A DNA stretch of 64,000 bases from Paraburkholderia guartelaensis (GCF_004353905.1 NZ_SMOD01000029.1:1-64000); one strand, 5' to 3'. Shown: positions 1 through 8,229, counted from the stretch's first letter. Notes: a model not told the origin generated them from the letters alone. Translations and numbers: made by a program.

Positions 1-137
1 AACGTCGCGTCACGCTCGATGCGGCGTGCGCTGCGCACGCTTATTCCTGCCTTCGCGGCCGCGAGTTCCTGCGGATGGTGTTTGCGCTTGTTCATGTAGA
101 GGCGAACCTGTTGGTCGGTGATGCGGGTTCCAGACAT
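1..137 (-). CDS. istA: IS21-family transposase IstA, N-terminal fragment (runs off the window)
   Basis: Reading leftwards from the ATG at 137, the first 45 codons give a protein beginning MSGTRITDQQVRLYMNKRK and continuing with a helix-turn-helix-like stretch (AAAKAGISVRSARRIERD). This matches the usual start of IS21-family IstA transposases, in which an N-terminal HTH binds the element ends and a DDE catalytic domain follows. Only the HTH portion is inside the window, so neither catalytic residues nor the istB helper gene can be checked. Whether the element is intact is unknown. Confidence 0.75.
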   Translation of the reverse strand, partial: MSGTRITDQQVRLYMNKRKHHPQELAAAKAGISVRSARRIERDAT

Positions 138-345
138 GTGCTGACCGCTTCTTCTTTAAGAATCGATCAGCCATCCTATTGCCCCGCCGACGCGGCGCCG
201 CCGGTGGTTCGTCGTCTCCGGCGGCTACGCCGCCTCCGACTCCTGACCACCGGCCAAAACAAACGTCAACGACCGGCCAACATAATTGTCGCCCCCCATT
301 TGGCTTCTAAAGGTGGCCAAGTTGCTTTCCACTCTCCCGGATAGC
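1..345 (-). mobile_element. End of an IS21-family insertion sequence (truncated by window edge)
   Basis: The istA start codon at 137 is preceded on the minus strand by about 200 bases of leader. This leader carries repeated TTGGCCGGT motifs (around 250-290) and, further out, a stretch reading AACTTGGCCACC (around 310-325). Multiple internal repeats near the terminus, where the transposase binds, are typical of IS21-family ends. I place the outer end near 320-345, where the minus strand reads GAGAGTGGAAAGC. The exact terminus and target duplication cannot be fixed because the other end lies outside the window. The GC-rich palindrome CGGCGGCTACGCCGCC (about 218-233) lies between the repeats and istA. 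Confidence 0.6.
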
Positions 346-521
346 TTTAAGGGCGAGACCGGTTCGGAAGTGGTGCGTTGCCAGATTGAGGCGGCGGCAG
401 CATCTCTCATGACTTCGGGTCCGGCTTGAGCGTAGGGAATAGGCGAAGCGAAAACCCGCGTTCGGCACGTCGTGCCGGCGCGGTTTCTTTGCTTCTGGCA
501 ACCACACGTCGACGCATTTTG
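346..521. other. Spacer between the IS end and the toxin-antitoxin operator
   Basis: I see no credible coding sequence here. Short reading frames in this stretch are rich in Arg, Pro and Ser and look like shadow translation. It separates the IS21-type terminus from the AT-rich palindrome ahead of the toxin-antitoxin pair. Confidence 0.4.
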
Positions 522-545
522 ATATATGATATGTATATCATATAT
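522..545 (+). promoter_or_regulatory. Perfect 11-bp inverted repeat, probable RHH antitoxin operator/promoter
   Basis: ATATATGATAT at 522-532 is repeated in inverted orientation (ATATCATATAT) at 535-545, with a 2-base spacer. It ends 10 bases before the antitoxin ATG at 556. Such AT-rich palindromes directly ahead of RHH antitoxin genes are classic autoregulatory operators. The AT-rich block could also supply the -10 element. The contrast with the GC-rich surroundings is striking. Confidence 0.6.
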
Positions 546-555
546 GGAGTTCGAA

Positions 556-777
556 ATGAGCCGGATTCTGATTGACTTGACCGAGGCACAAGTGGAAGAG
601 TTGGCGGCGCTCGTGCAGAGCGAGCATCGCTCGCGCGCGGCGATCATTCGCGAGGCGATCGAGTCCTATATTGCACAGCGCAAGCGCGTGGCGGCCGGTG
701 AGGACGTCTTTGGTGCCTGGAAGGGCAGGCAGATCGACGGTGTCGACTATCAGCGGGAGTTGCGTTCGGAATGGTAA
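556..777 (+). CDS. Ribbon-helix-helix (CopG/MetJ-type) antitoxin
   Basis: A 73-residue protein. Its N-terminus (SRILIDLTEAQVEELAALV) forms the strand and first helix of a ribbon-helix-helix fold, followed by RSRAAIIREAIESYI as the second helix. The acidic and aromatic tail (VFGAWKGRQIDGVDYQ, about 50-66) is the part that typically wraps the toxin. I chose the ATG at 556 because the upstream in-frame ATG (526) lies inside the operator palindrome. It overlaps the downstream PIN toxin by seven bases, indicating translational coupling. It likely binds the palindrome at 522-545 as a repressor and neutralises the toxin. Confidence 0.85.
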   Translation: MSRILIDLTEAQVEELAALVQSEHRSRAAIIREAIESYIAQRKRVAAGEDVFGAWKGRQIDGVDYQRELRSEW

Positions 778-1136
778 GAGCGCTCTTCGATACCAACATC
801 CTGATCGACTACCTCAGCGGCATACTCCAGGCGAAAAAGGAACTGGCGCACTACGAATACCGCGCCATCAGCACGATCACGTGGATGGAAGTGATGGTCG
901 GCGCACAGCCGGACGATGAGGCAGCGATTCGCGGCTGGCTGGCATCGTTCGACGTGCTTGAACTCGACAGCCAAATTGCGGACCGCGCCGTCGCAATCCG
1001 CAGGACGAAGAAATTGCGTCTGCCCGATGCAATCGTCAGGGCGACGGCGCAGGTTCACTCGCTGCTGCTGGTGTCGCGCAACACGAAGGACTTCTCCGCC
1101 GATGAGCCGGGCATCCGCGTGCCATACAAGGTGTAG
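771..1136 (+). CDS. vapC: PIN-domain ribonuclease toxin (VapC family)
   Basis: A 121-residue PIN domain. The acidic Mg2+-binding residues are visible: D7 in FDTNILIDYL, E40 in TWMEVMVG, D86 in LPDAIVRATA, and the terminal SRNTKDF motif with N104/D107. VapC toxins cleave tRNA or rRNA when freed from their antitoxin. The start overlaps the antitoxin stop (atggtaa), the usual arrangement for these pairs. All catalytic positions are intact, so it is predicted to be active. Its precise RNA target cannot be predicted from sequence. Confidence 0.88.
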   Translation: MVRALFDTNILIDYLSGILQAKKELAHYEYRAISTITWMEVMVGAQPDDEAAIRGWLASFDVLELDSQIADRAVAIRRTKKLRLPDAIVRATAQVHSLLLVSRNTKDFSADEPGIRVPYKV

Positions 1137-1207
1137 GCTCGCGGGTTCCCCAGGCCAGGCGAACCCGCGCAACGCAAGCCGAGCTGTCCGAGCGCCTAGT
1201 GACGCGC

Positions 1208-2200
1208 TCAATGCTTCAGACACGTATCCGCATTCTTCCAGGTGCAAACATCAAGGCCCGTGTGAACGATAGGCTTCACCGTCTTTCCTTCGGCGAGGTC
1301 GCGCATCACCATTGCCGCCTGATAGCCCATTTCCTCAGGCCGCTGCCCGACCAGCGCATTGACCTTGTGGTCCTTGAGGGCCTGCAGTTCTGGCCCGAGC
1401 GTATCGGCTGAAACGATCACGAACTGGCCGCTGTTGATCTTGTCCATGATCGGCGCCACGACCTGCGAATACGCCTCGGGGGCGAAGAGCGGCCAGCCAC
1501 CCTCGAACACGAACGCCTGAAGCGTGCTGGCATTCGCGGTGAGCGTATCCTGCATCATCTGGTTGGCTTTCGCGGCGTCGTCGTTCACGTAGAGCGGGCA
1601 GGCGCTGATCTCATGCCAGTTGTTTTCGCCCGCCAGTTTCTTGATGCCTTTCTTGCCCGAGAGCACGTCGCGCGTGCCCTGGGCGCGCTGGTTGATGTTC
1701 TCGGCCGCGGGGTTGCCCATCACGAGGCAGATGTTGCCGCCCTTGGGCATCAGCGTCTTGAGCTGCTCGCCGAGCTTCACGCCCAGTTCGTAGTTATCGG
1801 TGCCCACATATGCCTTGCGCAACGACTGGTCTTTCGGCAGCAGATCGGCGTCCGCAGTGATGATCGGGATCTTCGCGTTGCGGCGGCGGATCACTTCGGC
1901 AATGGCCGGCGCGTTCGACGGCGAAATCGCAATCGCCGCGACGCCCTTGGTCAGCAAGTCGTCGACGATCTGCACTTCGGCGCTTTCGTCCGCCGCTGTC
2001 GCGGGGCCCGTGTAGTAGCAGTTATAGCCCTGTTTGCTGAGCTCCTTGTTGGCCCGGTCGCAGCCCTGGTGCATGAGGTCGAAGTACGGATTGTCGAGGC
2101 CCTTCACGACCAGCGCTAGGGTCTTGTCGGCTGCGTAGGCGGAAGAGGCCAGCATCGCGAGCCCTCCGATCGCAGCGAGATACTTCCACGCTTTCTTCAT
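1208..2200 (-). CDS. Sugar ABC transporter, periplasmic substrate-binding protein (RbsB type)
   Basis: A 330-residue protein with a signal peptide (MKKAWKYLAAIGGLAMLASS, cleavage after about AYAA) and the mature start DKTLALVVKGLDNPYFDLMH, diagnostic for the Peripla_BP_4/ribose-binding family. The ATG at 2200 has GGAGGAAACC just upstream. An upstream in-frame ATG (2311) would add 37 non-conserved residues ahead of the signal peptide. It is the last gene of a minus-strand importer (ATPase, permease, binding protein) and follows the permease by about 180 bases. The binding pocket sequence does not let me name the sugar. Two cysteines near the C-terminus (DVCTWKNADTC) might form a disulfide. Confidence 0.9.
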   Translation of the reverse strand: MKKAWKYLAAIGGLAMLASSAYAADKTLALVVKGLDNPYFDLMHQGCDRANKELSKQGYNCYYTGPATAADESAEVQIVDDLLTKGVAAIAISPSNAPAIAEVIRRRNAKIPIITADADLLPKDQSLRKAYVGTDNYELGVKLGEQLKTLMPKGGNICLVMGNPAAENINQRAQGTRDVLSGKKGIKKLAGENNWHEISACPLYVNDDAAKANQMMQDTLTANASTLQAFVFEGGWPLFAPEAYSQVVAPIMDKINSGQFVIVSADTLGPELQALKDHKVNALVGQRPEEMGYQAAMVMRDLAEGKTVKPIVHTGLDVCTWKNADTCLKH

Positions 2201-2381
2201 GGTTTCCTCCTGTTCGGCGCCGGTTGTACGGCGCGCGTGTCTCGTACAGTTTTCGTCATCGGAAGGAAAGCCCGCGCCCGTGCCTTGGGCTTTCTGCGGA
2301 ACCTCGCGCAACTAGTCGCGCTTGTTGTGATGGCGTCCGGCGGTTCCGCTTGCAGTCCGGGCGCGCCTCCCTGAAATCCGT

Positions 2382-3407
2382 TCACTCGCCTTGCCGCTCG
2401 CCGCCGAGCCGGTTGAACAGCACGGCGATGATGATGAAGCCACCCACGACCGTACCCTGCCAGAACGAGTCGACGCCGAGCAGGATCAGGCTGTTGCGGA
2501 TCACTTCGATGAGCGCGGCGCCGACGATCGTGCCGAACGCGCTGCCCACGCCGCCCGCGAGATTGGTGCCGCCGATCACCGTGGCGGCGATCACGCGTAG
2601 TTCGTCGCCGGTGCCGAGGCCTGTGGTCACCGCGCCGAGCCAGCCCACTTCGAGAATGGCCGCGACGCCTGCCATCAGACCGCCAAGCACATAGACCGAA
2701 CAGATCACGCGCCGTACCGGCACGCCCGTGAGATTGGCCGCATGACGGTTGCCGCCGACCGCGAAGACGTAGCGGCCCCAGCGCGTGAAGGCGAAGGCGA
2801 ACCAGAACAGCACGCCGAGGACGATCAGAAACCACACGGGATTGGCCACGCCGAGCGTTTTGCCGCCGCCGAGCAGGAGGAGCTTGTGCCCGTCGGGTCC
2901 GAATTCGAAGATGGTCCGGCTACCCGAGATCACGAGCGCGAGGCTGCGGCCCACGCTCAGCATGCCGAGCGTCACGACGAACGGCTGCATGTTGAGATAC
3001 GCGATGAGCAGGCCGTTCACGAGGCCGACTACCCCCGCGGTCAGCAGGCCAAGGCCAATGCCGGCCCAGATCGGGTAGCCGGCGTTCATCGTGACGGAAA
3101 GCACGATGCCGCTCAGGCCAATCGTCGAGCCGACCGAAATGTCGATTCCGCCTGTGATGATGATGGCCATCATCCCCAGCGCGACGATGGCGACGAAGGC
3201 GAAGTTGCGCGTGACGTTGAAGAGGTTCTGCTGCGTGGCGAACGTCGACGTGACGAACGAGAGCAGGAGGCAGGCTGCGAGCGTCGCAAGCACCACCCAG
3301 AACACCTGGCTCGCGAGCAGTCCGCTCCAGCGGGTGTGGGTCTTCGCGGATTGGGGATCGTCAAGCACTGTCGGCATCGGATTTGGCCTTTGCGGCGCAT
3401 CGTTCAA
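2382..3407 (-). CDS. Sugar ABC transporter permease (RbsC/BPD_transp_2 family)
   Basis: An integral membrane protein of about 340 residues with roughly ten hydrophobic segments. It carries the family block GGIDISVGSTIGLSGIV and the glycine-rich loop VIGGTNLAGGVGSAFGTI. I chose a TTG start at 3407 because a strong AGGAGA lies at 3420-3415, seven bases upstream. An ATG at 3377 (MPTVLDDPQS) with a weak AAAGG is the main alternative, and an ATG at 3431 would precede the ribosome binding site. It should pair with the ATPase at 3634 and the binding protein at 1208. The hairpin repeat array at 3424-3620 lies directly upstream inside the operon. Confidence 0.85.
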   Translation of the reverse strand: MNDAPQRPNPMPTVLDDPQSAKTHTRWSGLLASQVFWVVLATLAACLLLSFVTSTFATQQNLFNVTRNFAFVAIVALGMMAIIITGGIDISVGSTIGLSGIVLSVTMNAGYPIWAGIGLGLLTAGVVGLVNGLLIAYLNMQPFVVTLGMLSVGRSLALVISGSRTIFEFGPDGHKLLLLGGGKTLGVANPVWFLIVLGVLFWFAFAFTRWGRYVFAVGGNRHAANLTGVPVRRVICSVYVLGGLMAGVAAILEVGWLGAVTTGLGTGDELRVIAATVIGGTNLAGGVGSAFGTIVGAALIEVIRNSLILLGVDSFWQGTVVGGFIIIAVLFNRLGGERQGE

Positions 3408-3423
3408 TTTCAGGTCTCCTGTC

Positions 3424-3620
3424 GGCCGCACTTAGCGCTTCAGCGCTTAGTGCGGCCCCATGCAAAGCGGTCGGCGCGCACTTAGCGCTTCAGCGCTTAG
3501 TGCGGCCCCATGCAAAGCGGCTGGCGCGCACTTGGCGCTACAGCGCTTAGTGCGGCCCCATGCAAAGCGGTCGACCGCACCAGGCGCTCGAGCGCCGGGC
3601 GCGGCCCCATGCAACGCCTT
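3424..3620 (-). repeat. Tandem array of about 50-bp hairpin repeats inside the sugar ABC operon
   Basis: Three 50-bp units (3431-3480, 3481-3530, 3531-3580) and a degraded fourth (3581 to about 3618) are arranged head to tail. Each contains an inverted repeat. The first, next to the permease, is the best: on the sense (minus) strand GGCCGCACTAAGCGCT, loop GA, AGCGCTAAGTGCGGCC (3457-3424), with 16-bp arms broken by one A-A mismatch at the seventh pair from the loop. Units 2 to 4 show progressively more mismatches. The linker carries GCATGGGGCC in every copy. The first hairpin ends three bases before the permease AGGAGA. Confidence 0.85.
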
Positions 3621-3633
3621 CGCGCGGGCCGCT

Positions 3634-4374
3634 TTACGCGGCGGCGATGGCTCCGGTGATCAGGCCGGTGACCTCCTCCGGCGAAGAGGCTTCGGTCTGC
3701 TTGTCCGCAACCTTGCGCCCGCGCCGCATGACGACCACGCGGTGGGCGACTTCGAAAACGTCGGGCATGCGGTGACTGATGAGAATGACGGCAATGCCAT
3801 GCTCGGACAGGCGTTTGATGAGGTCGAGCACCTGCGTCACCTGACGCACGCTGATCGCGGCGGTCGGTTCGTCCATGAGCACGAGCCGCGCTTCGGACAG
3901 TCGCGTGCGCGCAATCGCAATGGCCTGGCGCTGGCCGCCCGACATCTGCCGGACGAGATCGCGCGGGCGCGTTTCGGATTTCAGTTCCTTGAACAGCTCG
4001 GCGGCGCGCCGGTACATGGCCGCGTGATCGAGCACGCGAAAGGGCCATATGCCGATGCGCGGCTCGCGCCCGAGAAAGACGTTGGCCGCGGCCGTGAGGT
4101 TGTCGCAGAGCGCGAGGTCCTGATACACGACCTCGATGCCTTTGGCGCGGGCGTCAACGGGTCTGCTGAAATGAACGGGCTTGCCGTCGATGAGGACTTC
4201 GCCGTGGGAGGGCGGGAAGTTGCCGGCGATGACCTTCACCAGCGTCGATTTTCCGGCCCCGTTGTCGCCCATGAGTCCGACCACCTGGCCGGGTTCCAGG
4301 CTCAACGTCACGTCGGTCAGCGCTTGAATGGCGCCGAAGTGCCTGGAAACGCCTCTGAGCTCAAGAAGACTCAT
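3634..4374 (-). CDS. Sugar ABC transporter ATP-binding protein (single NBD)
   Basis: A 246-residue single nucleotide-binding domain. Walker A is GDNGAGKST (36-44), the signature is MSGGQRQ (144-150), Walker B is LVLMDEP (164-170), and a switch histidine lies in ILISHRMP. The D-loop region reads TAAISVRQ. Classical RbsA proteins carry two fused NBDs of about 500 residues, so this belongs to the one-domain branch of the sugar importers and should work as a homodimer. It is the first gene of the minus-strand operon. The permease follows after a 226-base gap occupied by the hairpin repeats. Confidence 0.9.
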   Translation of the reverse strand: MSLLELRGVSRHFGAIQALTDVTLSLEPGQVVGLMGDNGAGKSTLVKVIAGNFPPSHGEVLIDGKPVHFSRPVDARAKGIEVVYQDLALCDNLTAAANVFLGREPRIGIWPFRVLDHAAMYRRAAELFKELKSETRPRDLVRQMSGGQRQAIAIARTRLSEARLVLMDEPTAAISVRQVTQVLDLIKRLSEHGIAVILISHRMPDVFEVAHRVVVMRRGRKVADKQTEASSPEEVTGLITGAIAAA

Positions 4375-4433
4375 GGACTGTCGCGCTCGCGCTTGTGAAG
4401 CCGCCCGTTGCCGTGTCCAGGGTGGCCAGGAGA

Positions 4434-4449
4434 CATGCTAACTAGCATG
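4434..4449 (-). promoter_or_regulatory. Palindrome CATGCTAACTAGCATG upstream of the sugar ABC operon
   Basis: The arms CATGCT and AGCATG are perfectly inverted around AACT, about 60 bases upstream of the ATPase start. A weak promoter-like arrangement on the minus strand (TTGCTA followed 17 bases later by TAAAAA) overlaps it. This would fit an operator for a repressor of the transporter, but no regulator gene lies next to it. On the plus strand the same hairpin is followed by six T residues, so a weak terminator is possible although no plus-strand gene precedes it. Confidence 0.35.
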
Positions 4450-4585
4450 TTTTTTAGAGCACGATGGGGCTTTTAGCAAGACTATTTCATCAGGCGGTCC
4501 TGCGACGCCGCGAGCAGGCCGCTGATGAGATAAAATTGCGTTTTCGCCGAAAACCCCCGCCAGACGGACCTGGCGCGCGCTTGTC

Positions 4586-5059
4586 TCAGGCTTCCAGCGG
4601 CATCGCGCTCGTCCCCTTGAGTTCATCAAGGCAGACGATCGACTGCACGCTGTTCACGCCGGGCGCGCGCATCAGCGTATCGAGCAGGAACTCGGAAAGC
4701 GCCTTGAGATCGCGCGCCACCACCTTCAGAACGTAGTCGATATCGCCAGTCACGGAGTAGCACTCCTGCACCTGCGGCAACGTCGCGACGAGTTCCTTGA
4801 ACTTGACGAGCTCGCGCATGTGCCCGCGCTCCATCGTTACCTGAATGAAGGCGACCACGCCGAAGCCGAGCGCCTGCGCGTCGAGGCGTGTCTCGTAGCG
4901 TCGGATCACGCCGAGTTCCTCGAGCCGCCGGTGACGCCTGAGTGTCTGCGCGGGCGATAGCTTGATCGCGGCCGCGAGTTCGAGGTTCGAAGCGCGGCCG
5001 TGTTCCTGCAGTGCGGCGAGAAGCCGCATGTCGATTGTGTCGAGCGCGAGATTTTGCAT
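4586..5059 (-). CDS. Lrp/AsnC family transcriptional regulator
   Basis: A 157-residue protein. The N-terminal HTH starts LDTIDMRLLAALQEHGRASN, with recognition helix region SPAQTLRRHRRLEELGVI. A RAM (ligand-binding, oligomerising) domain follows from about residue 65 (VVAFIQVTM) through the conserved VTGDIDYVLKVVARD and ends LKGTSAMPLEA. It is transcribed divergently from the aromatic amino acid permease and tyrB, across about 250 bases. From that position I infer that it controls those genes in response to an amino acid, as is common for local Lrp paralogues. Confidence 0.9.
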   Translation of the reverse strand: MQNLALDTIDMRLLAALQEHGRASNLELAAAIKLSPAQTLRRHRRLEELGVIRRYETRLDAQALGFGVVAFIQVTMERGHMRELVKFKELVATLPQVQECYSVTGDIDYVLKVVARDLKALSEFLLDTLMRAPGVNSVQSIVCLDELKGTSAMPLEA

Positions 5060-5313
5060 TTATCTTGCGTGAGATGGGTTTGAGGCGATAGGGAATTGTA
5101 TCAATCAGGGTTTGCCTGCGTACGAGATGAAATCATATTTTTCCGCGCCAACTATACACTGGGCGCACCCGATCGGGCTTGCGGCCAATGCCGCCAAGCC
5201 TGGCAGCGCACCAATGCAGAACGTTGTGTGTGCAATTTTATTTCGTGGAGCGGAGCCGGCGTCCTACCCGGATGCTTTGGCCCCGCGCAGATAAGTCGGA
5301 GACAGGAAGAGAC

Positions 5314-6708
5314 ATGGTTTCAAACGACACGCGTGAAAATCGCGGCCAGCTAAAACGCGGCCTCAAGAATCGCCACATCCAGCTCATTGCGCTGGGCGGG
5401 GCGATCGGCACGGGCCTGTTCCTCGGCATTGCGCAGACGATTCAGACGGCCGGCCCCTCGGTGCTGCTCGGCTACGGCGTCGCCGGCATCATTGCGTTCT
5501 TCATCATGCGGCAACTGGGCGAGATGGTCGTGGACGAGCCCGTCGCAGGTTCGTTCAGCTATTTCGCCGACAAGTATTTCGGTCCGTTCGCGGGCTTTCT
5601 CTCCGGCTGGAACTACTGGGTGCTCTACGTGCTCGTGAGCATGGCCGAGCTTTCGGCGGTCGGCATCTACATGCATTACTGGTGGCCGACGCTGCCCACG
5701 TGGGTCTCGGCGCTGGTGTTCTTCGTCGTGATCAACGGCATCAACCTCACGAGCGTGAAGTCGTACGGCGAACTCGAGTTCTGGTTCGCCATCATCAAGG
5801 TGCTCGCGATCGTCGGCATGATCGCCTTCGGCGGCTGGCTGCTGTTCTCGGGTTCGGCGGGTCCTGAGGCGAGCGTGTCGAACCTCTGGCGCAACGGCGG
5901 TTTCTTCCCGCACGGCGTCTCGGGTCTCGTCATGGCCATGGCGGTCGTGATGTTCTCGTTCGGCGGGCTGGAGCTGGTCGGCATCACCGCGGCAGAGGCC
6001 GACGATCCCTCGCATAGCATTCCGCGCGCGACGAATCAGGTGATCTACCGCATCCTGATTTTCTACATCGGCGCGCTCGGCGTGCTGCTCTCGCTCTACC
6101 CGTGGCAGAAGGTCGTGGCCGGCGGCAGCCCCTTCGTGCTGATCTTCCACGCGATGAACAGCGACCTCGTGGCCAACGTGCTCAACCTCGTCGTGCTGAC
6201 GGCGGCGCTCTCGGTCTACAACAGCGGCGTGTACTGCAACAGCCGCATGCTCTACGGCCTCGCGCAGCAGGGCAATGCGCCGAAGGCGCTGCTCAAGGTG
6301 AGCCGGCGCGGCATTCCGCTGGCGGCGCTCGGTGTGTCGGCGTTCGTCACGGCTGCGTGCGTGATCATCAACTACTTCATGCCGGGCAAAGCGTTCGAAC
6401 TGCTGATGGGGCTCGTCGTGTCGGCGCTCATCATCAACTGGGCGATGATCAGCCTGATTCACCTGAAGTTCCGCCGCGAGAAGGCGCGCGTCGGCCAGAC
6501 GACCACGTTCCGCAGCCTCGGCTATCCGCTGACGAATTACGTGTGTCTCGCGTTCCTCGGCGGCATTCTCGTTGTAATGTATCTGATTCCGGATCTGCGG
6601 ATTTCCGTGTACCTGATTCCGGTCTGGCTGGGCGTGCTTGGGCTCGCCTACCGCCTGTGGTGCCGCAAGTCGGCGCCGGCGCTGCAACGCGGCGTGCCGG
6701 CACCGTAA
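5314..6708 (+). CDS. aroP: Aromatic amino acid permease (APC superfamily, AroP/PheP type)
   Basis: A 464-residue protein with about twelve transmembrane segments. The N-terminal GLKNRHIQLIALGGAIGTGLFLG is the conserved first helix of the amino acid transporter family. VDEPVAGSFSYFADKYFGPF and YVLVSMAELSAVGIYMHYW resemble the PheP/AroP branch more than proline or GABA permeases. The ATG at 5314 has AGGAAGA upstream. Upstream in-frame ATGs would add a non-membrane leader of 45 residues. Placement immediately before tyrB (43 bases) supports a role in uptake of tyrosine, phenylalanine or tryptophan for transamination. Exact specificity is inference. Confidence 0.85.
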   Translation: MVSNDTRENRGQLKRGLKNRHIQLIALGGAIGTGLFLGIAQTIQTAGPSVLLGYGVAGIIAFFIMRQLGEMVVDEPVAGSFSYFADKYFGPFAGFLSGWNYWVLYVLVSMAELSAVGIYMHYWWPTLPTWVSALVFFVVINGINLTSVKSYGELEFWFAIIKVLAIVGMIAFGGWLLFSGSAGPEASVSNLWRNGGFFPHGVSGLVMAMAVVMFSFGGLELVGITAAEADDPSHSIPRATNQVIYRILIFYIGALGVLLSLYPWQKVVAGGSPFVLIFHAMNSDLVANVLNLVVLTAALSVYNSGVYCNSRMLYGLAQQGNAPKALLKVSRRGIPLAALGVSAFVTAACVIINYFMPGKAFELLMGLVVSALIINWAMISLIHLKFRREKARVGQTTTFRSLGYPLTNYVCLAFLGGILVVMYLIPDLRISVYLIPVWLGVLGLAYRLWCRKSAPALQRGVPAP

Positions 6709-6751
6709 GCGCTGATATTCGTCCCGAATTTCGTCCAGAGAGTTAAACAGC

Positions 6752-7948
6752 ATGTTCGAACACATCGATGCCTACCCCGGCGACCCGATCCTCTCGCTCA
6801 ACGAGAACTTCCAGAAGGACCCGCGTCAGAACAAGGTCAATCTGAGCATTGGCATCTACTTCGACGACGAAGGCCGTCTGCCCGTCATGAAGGCCGTTCA
6901 CACGGCCGAAGCGGCGATTCTCGAAGAGCCGGGTCCGAAGCCGTATCTGCCGATGGCCGGTTTCGCGCAGTATCGCGACGCCGTGCAGGCATTGGTGTTC
7001 GGCGCTGACTGCCCGTCGCGCGCGGCCGGCCGCATCGCGACCGTGCAGACGCTGGGCGGCTCGGGCGCGCTCAAGGTCGGCGCCGATTTCATCAAGCGCT
7101 ACTTCGCGACCAGCCAGGTGTGGGTGAGCGACCCGACGTGGGAGAACCATCGTTTCATCTTCGAGCGCGCGGGCTTCACGGTGAACACGTACCCGTACTA
7201 CGACGAGGTGACGGGCGGCCTGAAGTTCGAGGCGATGCTCTCGTCCATCGACGCGTTGCCGGCGAAGAGTGTCGTGCTGCTGCACGCGTGCTGCCATAAC
7301 CCGACGGGCGTCGATCTCGATCGCGCGCAGTGGGAGCAGCTGATCGACGTGCTGCAAAAGCGCGACCTGCTGCCGTTCGTCGATATGGCGTATCAGGGCT
7401 TCGGCGCAGGCCTCGAGGACGACGCGTTCGCGGTGCGTGAGCTTGCGCGCCGTGGTGTGCCGGCGCTCGTGGCGAATTCGTTCTCGAAGAACTTCTCGCT
7501 CTACGGCGAGCGTTGCGGCGGCCTGCACGTGATTTGCGAAGACGCGGCCGCCGCCGACCGCGTGCTCGGCCAACTCACGGGCTCGGTGCGCGCGAACTAC
7601 AGCAATCCGCCGACTCACGGCGCGAAGATCGTCACGCGCGTGCTGGGTACGCCGGAACTGAAGGCATCGTGGGAGCAGGAGCTGGCGGCGATGTGCGAGC
7701 GCATTGCGCGCATGCGCGTGGCGATTCACGACGGCCTGCGCTCGCATGCCAGCGAAGCGGCGCTCGCGCGCTACGTGAAGCAGCGCGGCATGTTCACGTA
7801 CACGGGCTTGAACGAAAAGCAGGTCGAGCGCCTGAAAGAGGAATTCGGCGTGTACATCCTGCGCTCGGGCCGTATGTGCGTGGCAGGCCTGAACGAGAAG
7901 AACGTGAGCGTGGTGGTCGACGCGGTCGGCAAGGTGATGAAGGACTAA
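6752..7948 (+). CDS. tyrB: Aromatic amino acid aminotransferase (PLP-dependent class I)
   Basis: A 398-residue protein of normal length for AspC/TyrB. The start MFEHIDAYPGDPILSLNENF and the stretch KVNLSIGIYFDDEGRLPVM are typical of the family. The PLP-binding lysine is K246 in NSFSKNFSLYGERCG, preceded by the HNPTG motif. It transfers the amino group of tyrosine, phenylalanine or aspartate to 2-oxoglutarate in the cytoplasm. It likely forms a transcription unit with the upstream permease and is followed by a terminator hairpin at 7986-8030. Aspartate aminotransferase is the alternative, since sequence alone separates the two poorly. Confidence 0.9.
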   Translation: MFEHIDAYPGDPILSLNENFQKDPRQNKVNLSIGIYFDDEGRLPVMKAVHTAEAAILEEPGPKPYLPMAGFAQYRDAVQALVFGADCPSRAAGRIATVQTLGGSGALKVGADFIKRYFATSQVWVSDPTWENHRFIFERAGFTVNTYPYYDEVTGGLKFEAMLSSIDALPAKSVVLLHACCHNPTGVDLDRAQWEQLIDVLQKRDLLPFVDMAYQGFGAGLEDDAFAVRELARRGVPALVANSFSKNFSLYGERCGGLHVICEDAAAADRVLGQLTGSVRANYSNPPTHGAKIVTRVLGTPELKASWEQELAAMCERIARMRVAIHDGLRSHASEAALARYVKQRGMFTYTGLNEKQVERLKEEFGVYILRSGRMCVAGLNEKNVSVVVDAVGKVMKD

Positions 7949-7985
7949 GGGAAGGGCGGGGCCAAGTGCCCCGATATCTTTCTAG

Positions 7986-8030
7986 CGCCGCTGGTGTGCC
8001 GGTACGAGCCGGACACGCCAGCGGCGTTTT
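7986..8030 (+). terminator. Rho-independent terminator after tyrB
   Basis: CGCCGCTGG (from 7986) pairs with CCAGCGGCG (ending 8026). An inner CCGG/CCGG stem closes a TACGAG loop, and TTTT follows. A small bulge lies in the middle of the stem. Confidence 0.7.
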
Positions 8031-8229
8031 CGCATCCAGCCCTCAGAACCGCGTGCCGGTGCCGGCTGCCATCAGACGATTCCAGGTTTCGTCGTCCACG
8101 TCGATCTATCCCGCATCAAACCGTCGGTCTGTCAAGCTGTCGGGAGTAGATGGCACACATGCCGGCCGCGCACGGTCTTCCAGGTCTTACCCTGATAGAA
8201 TGCGTGAGCCGCAACGTAGTGGATTGCTG

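Noticed and set aside
4434..4456. CATGCTAACTAGCATG followed by T residues as a plus-strand terminator
   Set aside because: No plus-strand gene ends nearby and the stem is only six pairs. I list it instead as a low-confidence operator for the minus-strand sugar operon.
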